Below, in pieces: positions 1-13,017 of a DNA stretch of 64,000 bases. The notes below the pieces were generated by a model. It ran no database searches and had not been told where the DNA came from. It saw nothing but the letters and a program-made list of their open reading frames with translations. The translations under genes were made by a program, and so were the position numbers. The first letter of the stretch is position 1, and every line of letters begins with the position of its first letter. The DNA is taken from the NCBI GenBank assembly GCA_016713105.1, contig JADJPS010000005.1:186001-250000 (forward strand). The letters run 5' to 3'. The DNA is from Devosia sp. GTDB taxonomy: Bacteria > Pseudomonadota > Alphaproteobacteria > Rhizobiales > Devosiaceae.

Positions 1-2870
<2,870 letters not shown>

Positions 2871-2874
<4 letters not shown>

Positions 2875-3755
2875 AGCTGAAGCTCCGCTCGCTCAAGCGC
2901 AGCTTCAGTTTCTTTGCGGTTTATTGTTACGATATGCTGCGTATGGGCGCTCTGCTTCGTGGCGTCACCCAGCAAACCCAGACGCTTCAAAACATAGAAG
3001 AGCATTGCATAACGAACCGCGAGCACACCATTTCCCTGATCCAGCCCATAATCCTTGGCGACGACCTTCTTCTGGCTCGCCGTAAGCCCCGGATGCGGGC
3101 CGATGATGACATCGAAATAGTTATTCCAGAGCCAGTCACGCTCACCGGCCTCTCCGGGTTTGCCCTTCGCGCCAACATCAAGAATGCGTGGCAGCAGGAA
3201 ATCCTTGAACTTGTGCTCCAGGTGACAATAGGCCCGCGCGTGCCAGCGGAAACCATCATAGCCAAAGGCATGAGGTGTGATCCGGCGCCAGATGGGCTCC
3301 GGCCGCACCTTGTTCATCGACTGATAGAAGATATCGACAGAGACGCCCTCGCGGCTGGCGTCGAGCATCTTGCGCAAAACCTCGATATCGATGTCGCGCC
3401 TGGGAGTCAGTGCAACGTCGGCGCTGGGAAGCTCGGCGATCCAGGAGTCGTGAGATGGAGCCGCACCTTCGGCCACCGAGCGAAGCTGCGAGAGATAGAT
3501 GTAAGGGTCCGGCTCGAGGAAGCGCAGAACGAACTTTTCGGCGGCGACATAGCGCTTGGCGCGGGTGTCATATTCCATGTTTCCCGGCGCGCGCTCCTGA
3601 TAGAGCGTCAAATCCTTGGACGCCTGCGGCACCGACACGCCGAATGCCTCCACGAGGTCGGCCCGGTTGATCGAGCCCTCCCAGAAAAGCCGGAACTCGA
3701 TGAATTCGAGCCGGCGCCCCCACCCCCATTTCAACGCCGTCCCGGCCTCTGCCAT
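2871..3755 (-). CDS. WYL-domain transcriptional regulator (BrxR/CapW-like)
   Basis: A 294-residue protein. It has an N-terminal winged helix (about residues 14-60, around INRADLVEAFGVSVPQASKD), a WYL domain in the middle (VSVDIFYQS, then RRITPHAFGYDGFRWHARAY) and a C-terminal extension. WYL regulators of this size repress defence operons such as BREX and CBASS and are thought to sense a nucleic acid or nucleotide ligand. I start at the ATG at 3755, behind a GGAGG-like site. Reading can be extended to a TTG at 3854, but that would translate through the promoter palindrome and the proposed attachment core, so I reject it. The stop overlaps the helicase start, making a two-gene operon, probably autoregulated. 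Confidence 0.82.
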
Positions 3756-3788
3756 TGCCTCCGCCTCGCATGAGTTAGCATAAAAACT

Positions 3789-3805
3789 ATATGGACAATC
3801 CATAT
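3789..3805. promoter_or_regulatory. Candidate WYL-regulator operator (palindrome)
   Basis: ATATGGA-CAA-TCCATAT is a perfect 7-bp inverted repeat with a 3-base spacer. It lies 34 bases upstream of the WYL gene's ATG, in an AT-rich patch between two divergent operons. The position suits autorepression and perhaps control of the rightward operon too. The function is inferred from position and symmetry only. Confidence 0.5.
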
Positions 3806-3819
3806 TGGTCCGTGTAATT

Positions 3820-3831
3820 ATTATTCCCACT
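3820..3831. repeat. Proposed distal attachment core (copy of guaA 3' end)
   Basis: The 12 bases ATTATTCCCACT are identical, and in the same orientation, to 22529-22540, which cover the guaA stop codon and last codons. Islands that use guaA as target duplicate the end of the gene on integration, so this would be the left junction of an 18.7-kb element. Identity stops after 12 bases on both sides. Confidence 0.5.
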
Positions 3832-3982
3832 GAAGGGGTTTCGTCAATGGGCAATCAGATGCACGGGGAGGGGCGGGATGCAGCAATATCGTTCGGAACC
3901 TCGCACCATCGACGCGCGAACTTCATTGGCCGCCGCTGGCGCGGCGCCCGGCAATGAGCGGCGCCACGAAAGGAGAGCGGCC

Positions 3983-6594
3983 ATGACCATCGCGCATCGA
4001 TCCACCCTGGTCGTTCACGGCCGCCTCGCCATGCGGGAGAGCCGCCTGGCGGCGGGCCGTGACGGTCGCCACGGCCTCCAGATCATGTCCTTCGAGCAGG
4101 CCGCCGTCCGGCTGGCGGGCGGCTTCGCCCGCCCTGTCGACGACGAAAGCTTGCGCACGGCGATCCAGGCGGTCCTGCCCGCGACGCCGATGGGCGAACT
4201 GGAGAGCATCAAGGATCTTCCCGGCATGATCGATGCAGCGGTCGACACGCTTCACAAAGCCTGGCGCGCGGGCATCGATCTTGCCGCACGCGCGGCCGAC
4301 CATCCGCGCCTCGCCGCCATCGCGCGCCTGGAAGCGGCGGTCCTCGACCAGCTTCCGGCCGGCATGATGCGTCCCCTCGACATCGTCGCCGCGGCGACCG
4401 CCCGCATCGATCATGCCCCGGCGGTCCTCGGCCCATGGAGATCGCCGGCCTCACTGAACTTTCGCCCTGCTGGCGGCCGCTGCTCCAGGCCCTCACGGCC
4501 CACATTCCCGTGCAGTGGGCGGCCGGCCCGGAGGAGCGTTCCCGCATGGCTGGACAGCACCGGCGTCACGGTGACGCGCGCCGGCGCAAGCGCCGGGGAT
4601 CAGCGCCGTCAGCGCGGCGACGACCTATCACGAAGCCATCGAGGCGATGCGCTGGGCGCGCAGCCTGCTCGCCTCGGGGGTGTCGCCGGCAGAGATCGCC
4701 ATCGCGACCGCTTCGCCCGCCGACTATGACGATCATTTCCTGGCTCTCCGCGCCGACGCCAATATCGATCTGCACTTCGTCCACGGTGTCCGCACCGTCA
4801 CCACCCGCGAGGGCCAGGCAGTTGCGGCCCTGGCCGACATCGTCGTGCGCGGCCTGTCGCAGTCGAGACTGCGTCGCCTGGCGGCGCTCTGCCGGGACAG
4901 CGGCCCTTTCGAAACCCTGCCCGAAGGCTGGCTGCGGGTCTTGCCGACCGATGCGCCGCTCTCAACGCCCGTCGCCTGGAACCGTCTGCTAGCTCGCCTG
5001 ACGCCCGAAGTTTGGCCCGATGGCGCGGACCATGCTCCGGCGCTACGCGCTGGCGTCGAGATGCTGGCCAAAGGACTCGAGGCCGCTGCCGAAATCGGCG
5101 AAGCCTTCCTCAAGGGCCGTGCGGTCGCAATCTGGCGTAAGGCGCTGCTCGCCGGCCCCGCCGCCTCGATCGACGCCACGCTGGAAACCCTGAAACAGGA
5201 TGACGGCCTCGAAGCGTGCGCCTCTGTCGCCTGGATGCCGGCCAGCGCGCTCGCGGCCTCGCCCGCCGCTTCGTGCGGCTCCTCGGGCTCAACTCCTCGC
5301 GTTGGCCGCGCGGCATCGCCGAGGACCGGCTGATCCCGGACCACATCATTCCGACACCGGTGCTCGATCCGCTGCCGGTGAACCTCGCCGACCGCCGCGA
5401 CTTCGAGACCATCCTCGCCACCACAGGCGATGCCGTCGTTCTCTCGCGCGCCCGGCGCGACAGCGATGGCCGTCTCCTCGGACGCAGTCCCCTCCTCGCC
5501 GGGCACGGCGACGAAACCTATCTGCGCCGCAACGCGACCCCGGCCCACGCCTTCAGCGAGAGCGACCGGCTGATGGCCCGCCCCCAGGAGTTCGCCGCCA
5601 ATCCGCAGGCGACCAGCGCGATCGGCTGCTGGCGCGACTGGCGGCAGGCGGAGATCACGCCCATGACGGGCTGGTGCGGGCGGATCATCCGCTCGTTCTC
5701 GCCATCCTTGGCCGCACCCAGTCGGCCAGCTCACTGCGCCGCCTGCTGCGCAACCCGCTCAGCTTCGTGTGGGTCTACGGGTTCGGCTGGCGAGAACCGC
5801 AGAGCAGCGCCGAACCGCTCGTGCTCGATGCGCTCGGGATCGGCGATCTTGTCCACATGGTCCTCGACCGCGCCCTGCACGCAGACCGTCGAAGCGGCGG
5901 TGGCGCGGGCTGCGCAAACCGTCGCCGCCGATTGGGAGAGCGAGCGTCCTGTTCCGCCGGCGGTCATCTGGGGGCGCACCCTCGACGACGCCCGCGTGAT
6001 GGCGGGCCGCGCCTTGACCTGTGGTGATGCCCTGCTGCCGGGCGCACGCTCCTACGCAGAGGTGCCCTTCGGCGGCTCGGAGCCGAAATCCGAAGCCGAA
6101 GCCCCATGGGATACGAGCACGCCCGTCACGATTCCCGACACCGGCTTCAACATTGCCGGCTATATCGACCGGCTCGACGTCTCGGGCGACGGCAAGCGCG
6201 CGCTCGTCCGCGACTACAAGACCGGCCGCCCGCCGAGGGCGACATCCGCCTGAATGGCGGGCGCGAACTTCAGCGCTGCCTTTACGCCTTCGCGGTCAAA
6301 GCCCTCCTCGGCGACGATGTCGCCATCAGCGCTTCGCTGCTCTACCCGCGCGAGCCCGTCGATCTTCAACTCGACGATCCCGAGGCCGTGCTCGCGGAGA
6401 TCACGGGCTATCTCTGCGCAGCAAGGGCGAGTCTCGCCGGCGGCGCGGCCCTGCTTGGCCCTGATACCGGCGGTGACTATGACGACCTCGCCTTTGCCCT
6501 ACCAGCCAACGCGAGCGCCACCTACTGCAAACGTAAAATGCCAGCCGCGACGGAGCGGTTGGGCGAAGTCGCTCAGGTCTGGGAGGCGGAATGA
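3983..6594 (+). pseudogene. PD-(D/E)XK nuclease, AddB/RecB-like, multiply frameshifted
   Basis: About 870 codons, recoverable only by switching frame at roughly 4433, 4540, 4595, 5212, 5663, 5882 and 6232. The N-terminus begins MTIAHRSTLVVHGR after an AGGAG site. An ATG at 3878 also has a GGAGGGG-like site but adds low-complexity sequence. The middle part has conserved blocks such as HDGLVRADHPL and LSFVWVYGFGWREP. The C-terminus holds the nuclease core: GYIDRLD, then VRDYKTG, then the QRCLYAF helix, which is the RecB-family metal-binding and QxxxY pattern. It would cut DNA beside the AddA-like helicase, whose ATG overlaps this stop. As read it cannot make a full protein. Either it is decaying or the sequence has indel errors, and no in-frame stop mutations are seen apart from the frameshifts. 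Confidence 0.75.
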
Positions 6595-9500
6595 TGAGCA
6601 GCATGTCCAAGATGTTGAAGGATGACAGCGCACGCCGCGATGCGATCAGCCTTCATGATCGCTCGATTCTGGTCGAAGCCGGCGCAGGCTCCGGCAAGAC
6701 CGCCGTCATGGCCGGCCGCATCGCCGCCATGCTCGCCGAAGGCGTCGCGCCATGTTCCATCGCCGCCGTCACCTTCACCGAACTCGCCGCGAGCGAACTG
6801 CTGTCGCGGGTTCGCGAGTTCGTCGCCGACCTCTCATCCGGACATATCGCGGCCGAGCTGCGTGTGGCGCTGCCCGATGGCCTGTCCCAGGCGCATCGTG
6901 GCAATCTCGCGGCCGCAAGCGCCGCGATCGACGAAATCACCTGCTCGACCATCCACGGCTTCTGCCAGCGCCTGATCAAGCCCTATCCGGTCGAGGCCGA
7001 TATCGATCCCGGCGCCGGCGTGATGGATCGCAACCAGGCCGACCTCGCCTTTATTGAGATCGTCGAAGCCTGGCTGCGCGAGCGCCTGTCAGGCGGCCAG
7101 GGCGGCATTCTTGCCGAGATGGTGCTGCACAGCCCCGGCGAAACCGTGGCGCTCATCCACAAGATCGCCGAGAATCTGCGCCGCCGCCGCACGCTCGCGG
7201 CTCCGCCTGTTTCTCCGCTCGCCGGCCATCTGACGGCGTTCCGGCAGGCCACCGCCGATTTCGCGGCCGCCCTGGACGGCACGGCAGCGGTCGAACCGGA
7301 AACGGTGATGATCGTCGAGCGGCTAACCGAGATGGCGACCGCCTTGGCGAACGGCCCCGATCCCGCGACACCCACGGGCCTCGTTCGCCTCCTGACCTCG
7401 CGTCCCCACCCGGACCTTTGCACCAAGAGCGGCACCTTCGCCTCCTATCGCAAGAAGGGCAAATGGGCCGCCGCAGCCAAGCAGTCCGGCCTCTCCAAGG
7501 CCGACGGCGACAGGCTGAACGACGCTGCCGAAGCCCACTACACCGCCTGCTGCGACGCCTGGGTTGCACTGGTTCAGGCGGCGGCCGGCCACGCCCTGGC
7601 GGCCCTCATCGAAGAAGCGCGTCCGATCATGGAGCGCTATCGCGACCACAAGCGGGCCAGCGCCCAGCTTGACTTCGATGATCTGATTTTCGCCGCGCGC
7701 GATCTGCTGCGCGATCATGACGACGTGCGCAGCGCGCTGGGGCAGCGTTTCGCCCATGTCCTCGTCGACGAGTTCCAGGACACCGATCCCCTGCAAACAG
7801 AGATATTCTGGCGGCTGTGCGGCGAGCCGGTCGATGACGACAATGACTGGGACAGAATTCCGAATCCGGCCGGGCGCGCTCTTCCTGGTCGGCGATCCCA
7901 AGCAGGCGATCTATCGCTTTCGCGGCGCCGACGTCGGCGCCTATGTCCAGGCGCGCGACGCCTTTCGCGCCCAGGCCCCCGACAGCCTGCTGTCGATCTC
8001 GACCAATTTCCGCTCCTGCGCCTCGATTCTGACCTTCGTCAACGAGCGCTTCGAGGCCGTGCTCTCGGCCGATGGACAGCCGGGCTTCACCGCCCTCGAT
8101 CCGTTTCATGACGATCGCGGCGGCCTCAACGTGGCCGCCATCGACATCGCCGTCGCCGACGAAAACGGCAAAGCCAGCGCCGAACAGCAGCGTGACGCTG
8201 AAGCCGACGCTATCGCCGAGCTGTGCGCCCGCCTGATCGATAGTCATCCCATTGTCGACCGTCGCAGTGGCACGGTGCGTCCCTGCCGGCCTGGTGACAT
8301 CGCCTTGCTGGCGCCAACCGGCGCGGAGCTGTGGCGCTATGAAGAAGCTCTGGAACGCCGCGGCATCGCCGTGGCGACCCAGGCCGGCAAGGGTTTGTTC
8401 CGCCGCCAGGAGGTCCAGGATCTGATCGCGCTGACGCGCGTCCTCGCTGATCGCCGCGACACGCTCGCGCTCGGTGCGCTGCTGCGCGGCCCTCTGGTCG
8501 GCCTTACCGAGGAAGACCTGCTGGACATCATCTGGGGGCTTCCGCGCTCGGAAGAACAGCCGGATCGGTTTCCACGTCTGGATCTCAGCGTCGATCCCGC
8601 TGTCATCACGCACCCGCTGGCACGCGAAATCATCGAACGCCTGCAATCACTCTCCCGGCGCGCAAACAGCACGACCCCGCACGAATTGCTTTCGCGGGCC
8701 GTCGACGTGATGCGGGTCCGCCCGCTTCTCCTCGAGCGTCATCGCGGCCAGGCGGAGCGCGCGCTTGCCAATGTCGACCTCTATCTGAGCCTGTCGACCG
8801 GCTATGCCGTTCGCGGCCTGCGCGCCTTCGCCGAGGCGATGACGGCCGCGTGGTCCGACGAGGCCCGCGCCGTCGAGGGCCGACCGGACGCGCAGGAGGA
8901 GGCCGTCGCACTCTTCACCATGCACGCGGCCAAGGGACTGGAATGGCCTATCGTCATTCCCATCAACACCATGACCGGCGTCATGGCGCCCGAAAGCGCA
9001 GTGATCGACCGCCAGACAGAGACCTTTTATTGCCCGGTCCTGGGTGTCCCGCCCGAGGGCTACGAAACGGCGCGCCAGGCGGAGAAGGAGGAGCTGGACC
9101 GCGAACGCATCCGGCTCTGGTACGTCGCGGCCACCCGTGCCCGCGAACTCCTCGTCTTGCCCCGGCTCGACACCACGCCGTCGAAATCCGCCTGGATCGG
9201 TCTCGTCGATCTGTCGCTCGCCGATTTGCCCGGCCTCGACATGTCCCACCTGCCTGCCGACCTCGCGGCGACAGGCACTGGAGCGGGCAACAAACAGACG
9301 CGCGCCAGTTTCGCCGCCGAAGCTGGAACCATCGCCGCCGGCCAGACGCATCTGACCTGGCTCGCGCCGAGCCGTGACGAAAACGCCGGCGGAACTGTGC
9401 TCCTGGAAGAAGAAGCCGTGCTCTGGGTGGGCGCGGGCGATGACCAGCCTCCCGTGGTGGAGGCCGCCGGCCTGGTCCAGGGTGGCCGCGAACGCGGGCT

Positions 9501-9992
9501 GATCCTGCACAAACTCATGGAAGAGGTGCTGACGGGCGAGACCAGTGAGACCGAGGCCACGCTTGTCGAACGAGCCGCCGAACTCATCCACGCCCTTGGT
9601 CGCTCCACGGTCGCTGATCCGGCGACGGTATTGTCGGCCTCCGAATTGGCCGACTGCACCGTCAGAACCTTGCACTGCCCGAAATAGCGGCCCTGCGGCC
9701 CGGTCTTCTGGCCGAGTTTCCCGTCTATGCCGCCCAGGCGGCTGATGGCCTGGAAACCGCAACGGCCGGGATCGCCGACGCCCTGACCCTGACGAACGAG
9801 GGGAGCCCCGCGGTCGTCGTCGATTGGAAAAGCGACGTGGCGCCAGCGCAGGGAACGCTCGATCACTATCGGGCACAGGTGCGGGCCTATCTCGACATGA
9901 CCGGCGCCGAGCGCGGGCTGATCGTGCTCATGACCTCCGGCGTCGTCATCCCCGTTCTGCCGACCAAGCCGACCGAGAGCGAGGCGGCCTGA
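6591..9992 (+). pseudogene. UvrD/AddA-like helicase-nuclease, two frameshifts
   Basis: About 1,130 codons. The first part (6591-~7850) has Walker A EAGAGSGKTAVMAGRIA, TFTE (motif Ia), the STIHGFCQRL block and DEFQDTDPLQTEIFW (motif II). After a frame change near 7855 come LVGDPKQAIYRFRGADV (motif III), TMHAAKGLEWPIV (motif V) and LWYVAATRAREL (motif VI). After a second change near 9675 comes a RecB-like nuclease core, VVVDWKSD followed by the HYRAQVRAYL helix. This is the AddA layout: superfamily 1A helicase plus C-terminal nuclease. It probably pairs with the upstream nuclease as a RecBCD/AddAB-like complex that processes DNA ends, here in an island and not as the housekeeping copy. It starts inside the upstream stop and ends 4 bases before the DUF6361 gene. 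Confidence 0.8.
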
Positions 9993-9996
9993 ACGA

Positions 9997-11175
9997 ATGT
10001 CTTCTCTTGCCTGGATCGATTTCGACGAGACCGAGCGTCAACGCGCGCAACGCATCATGGCGCTCTTTCAGGAGCGCGAAACCCGCGACGAGCTGGGACT
10101 GGGCGCGATCCGGGATTCCATCGCCGATCTTCTTTTCCCGGGCACGAGCACAATCCAGACGCGCCTGCGATACATGCTGTTCATTCCCTGGCTCTATCGC
10201 GCGCTCGAGAAACGCGACGTTCCGGAGGGCCAGCTCCGCACGGAAGCGCGCGACACCGAAATCCGGCTGGCCGACGCCTTGAAAGCCGGCGGCGAGTCCA
10301 ACGGCATTATCGGCCGCGATGCGGGACCGCGACTGCAACGGCTGCCGAGCTCGGTCTATTGGGCCGGGCTGGGCGCCTGGGGCGTCCGGGTCTTTCCCGG
10401 CTCGCTCGACAGCCTGTTCGTCGCCCTGCGCGGCCGTGGCCGTTCGCGTGGCGGATCGGGTGGCGAAGACGCCCTGGCCGGCGCCCAGGCGCCCGCCGTC
10501 TGGAGCCCGGCCTTGCCGCAAATGCCAGGCGACCTGCTTGAGCGCGCCATCTTCCGCCTGACTACGGACGAGGCGCAGTTCCTCATCGATCGTCTCGTGG
10601 CCAGCCAACCGGCCGCGCTGCTCACCATGCTCGCGCGCGAAGGCATCGACGCGGACTGCGACTACATCTGGACGCATCCCCATCTTTCGGCGTTCCCGAC
10701 CGACACGCGCCGCCTTGTCCAGCATGGGGAAATCTTCTCCCATGTGATGCACGGCGCGGCGCTGCTCTATAATCTGTCGCTCAGCGAACTGCGCCAGCGC
10801 GACGACTGGGTTGAGGACTATCGCGAGCGCCTGCAGGCCTGGAATGACGAACTCGATGCCGGTGCTGTCCGGGCATGGTCGCCTGATGAGTTCTGGAACG
10901 TCATCGAGCACCCGGCGCACGCCATCCGTCCGGCTGCCAAGCGCTTCGTGACCGAGTGGCGCGACCAGGTTCTGGCCGGAACGGAGGGGCTTGTCGCGAC
11001 GCCTGCGGCGCGGCGACTGGTCGAGGAACGCGAACGTCGACTCAAGACCAGCCAGTCTCGCTACGCCAACCACGCCGTTCGCGACCGTTGGACCGGCGCA
11101 TCAGGCGCCGACCGCCTCAGCTTCCGCTGGGCCCAGGCCAAATCGCATCTGCGGGATCTCGCCCATGCTGAATAG
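9997..11175 (+). CDS. DUF6361 family protein
   Basis: An intact 392-residue protein, the only long undisrupted gene in its operon. The N-terminus has the conserved blocks I associate with DUF6361: ERETRDELGLGAIRDSIAD, LLFPGTSTIQTRLRYM and FIPWLYRALE. No catalytic motif or membrane segment is visible and its activity is unknown. The stop overlaps the ATG of the phospholipase D-like gene, and the order DUF6361, PLD, helicase continues with overlaps. As I recall, this trio matches the published Azaca anti-phage system (zacA, zacB, zacC), but I could not check that. Intactness among broken neighbours could mean chance or retained function. Confidence 0.75.
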   Translation: MSSLAWIDFDETERQRAQRIMALFQERETRDELGLGAIRDSIADLLFPGTSTIQTRLRYMLFIPWLYRALEKRDVPEGQLRTEARDTEIRLADALKAGGESNGIIGRDAGPRLQRLPSSVYWAGLGAWGVRVFPGSLDSLFVALRGRGRSRGGSGGEDALAGAQAPAVWSPALPQMPGDLLERAIFRLTTDEAQFLIDRLVASQPAALLTMLAREGIDADCDYIWTHPHLSAFPTDTRRLVQHGEIFSHVMHGAALLYNLSLSELRQRDDWVEDYRERLQAWNDELDAGAVRAWSPDEFWNVIEHPAHAIRPAAKRFVTEWRDQVLAGTEGLVATPAARRLVEERERRLKTSQSRYANHAVRDRWTGASGADRLSFRWAQAKSHLRDLAHAE

Positions 11176-13017
11176 GCGCAGCCTCGACCCCGAGCAGCAA
11201 ACGCTCTAAGGCGCGAACCATCAGCCGCCCGCTGGCAACATCTTCGATGCGGCGGTCGCGACGACATTCTCGCTCGATTTTGAGACCGCGCTCGCCGTGC
11301 CGGTCAGTCTGGCGCTGTTCGCGGCAGAAAATCGCGATGACATTCTCTCTCATCCTCTGGCGCTGCTGGAAGGCGCCGAGCGCATCGCTGGTCGCCTCGT
11401 GGTCTTTACCGACGCAGGCCGTATCCAGGCGAGCGTCCGTCCCCATTCCCGCCTTTGTTCACTGCTCGAACGCATCGTCGTCGAGGTCGCCGCCCCTCGT
11501 GGCGGAGCCTTCCACCCCAAGATGTGGGCGCTCCGTTTCACGCCGCTGCGGCCCGAATATCCGCCGCGCTTGCGCCTGCTCATCCTGTCCCGAAACCTGA
11601 CCCGCGACCGCTCATGGGATATTGCCGCTACCTTCGATGGCGTGGTCACAAGGCAGCCGAAGGCCGTCAACCGCCCGATCGCAGACTTTCTTCGCCAGCT
11701 CCCTGATCTGGCCACCGTTGGTACTCCTGACGGGACCAAGACGCTTGTCGATGATCTGGCTGAAGATCTGCGGCGCACCGAATGGAGCCTGCCTGAGCCC
11801 TTCCAGAGCGTCTCCTTCGCGGTCAACGGTCTCGGCGGCAAGCCATGGCGTCCAGAATCCTGCGCGCGGCTGGGCGTGATGTCGCCGTTCTGCGACGATC
11901 AGACCTTGTCGATGCTCGCCGGTCTCGCCAACGCCGATAAACCCATCTTCATCGGGCGCTCCGACGAACTTGGGCAGGTATCTGGCGCTACGCTGGATGC
12001 TTTTGCCCGCGTCGCCGTTCTCGATGAGATGGCCGCCACCGAAGACGGCGAGGAGGCCGATGACACGGCGTTGCAGGGGCTTCATGCCAAGGCCTTCATC
12101 GCCGAGCGTGGCTGGGACACCGCAATCACTGTCGGCTCGGGAAACGCCACACGACCGGCGCTGCTGTCGGGCGCCAATGTCGAGATCTTCGCGACCCTGA
12201 CCGGCAAACGATCGCGGGTCGGCAGCGTCGAAGAAATTCTTGGCGACAAGGGCTTCGGCCGCCTGACACGGCCATTTGTCCGCGACGAGATGGGCGCCGG
12301 TGACGCCGCGCAACGGGCTGCTGAGGAGCGACTGGACCAGGCCCGACGCGAAATCTGCCGGAGCGGGCTCAAGCTCCGTTGCGAGCGCACAACACCCGCC
12401 GATGACGGCGCTCTTCTCTGGCGGGTCTGGCTGGTCCCATCAGAGCCGCTTTCCCTTGCCGGAGTCAGGGCTTTGCGTGTTTGGCCCATCACGCGGGGCG
12501 ACGGCCACGCGCGCGATGTGATTGAGCCCCTTCGACAGGGGCAACCCGCAGACCTTGGCGCGATGCCGATGGTCGATCTCACCCGCTTCCTGGCCTGCCA
12601 TCTCACGGACGAGGCAGAAGACGTCTCCATCCTGTTCAGCACCGGACTCATGACTGACGGGATGCCGTCCGAGCGCCACGCTGCCATCCTGCGCTGGGTG
12701 ATCGACAGCAAGGATGCATTCTTCCGTTATCTCCGACTGCTCCTCTCCGAATTGGGCGACCCGTTTGCCGCCGCGTTGGCGGCGCAGGACGGATCGGGTG
12801 GGGCGCATGGCGCTCGGCAAGCGACGATGCGCCGATCCTTGAAGACATGGTCCGCGCCTTCTGCCGCGGCGGCGACCAACTGCGCGCCATCGAACGCCTG
12901 ATTACGCGCCTGGAGGCCAATGACGGCTCCGATACAGACCCATTCCCGCCGAGTTCCGCGCGCTCTGGAACACATTCCGGATCGCCCTCGCCACGGAGGA
13001 CGCCGCGCATGACAGAT
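11165..13017 (+). pseudogene. Phospholipase D-like protein, one stop and two frameshifts
   Basis: About 617 codons starting at an ATG inside the DUF6361 gene's end. An in-frame TAA sits at 11207. Downstream the protein resumes with the typical opening GNIFDAAVATTFSLD. Two PLD half-sites are visible: HPKMW followed by SRNLTRD, and HAKAF followed by GSGNATRP. Each has the His-Lys pair of the HKD motif, with the third residue variable. Frame changes near 12800 (restoring AWRSASDDAP) and near 12937 (restoring IPAEFRALWNTFR) lead to a stop at 13015-13017 that overlaps the helicase ATG. PLD-fold proteins in defence loci are usually nucleases. The family assignment is firm; the state of the gene depends on sequence quality. 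Confidence 0.75.

Noticed and set aside
3756..3854. Longer N-terminus for the WYL regulator from a TTG at 3854
   Set aside because: It would translate the promoter palindrome and the attachment repeat, and it lacks conservation; the ATG at 3755 has a ribosome-binding site.
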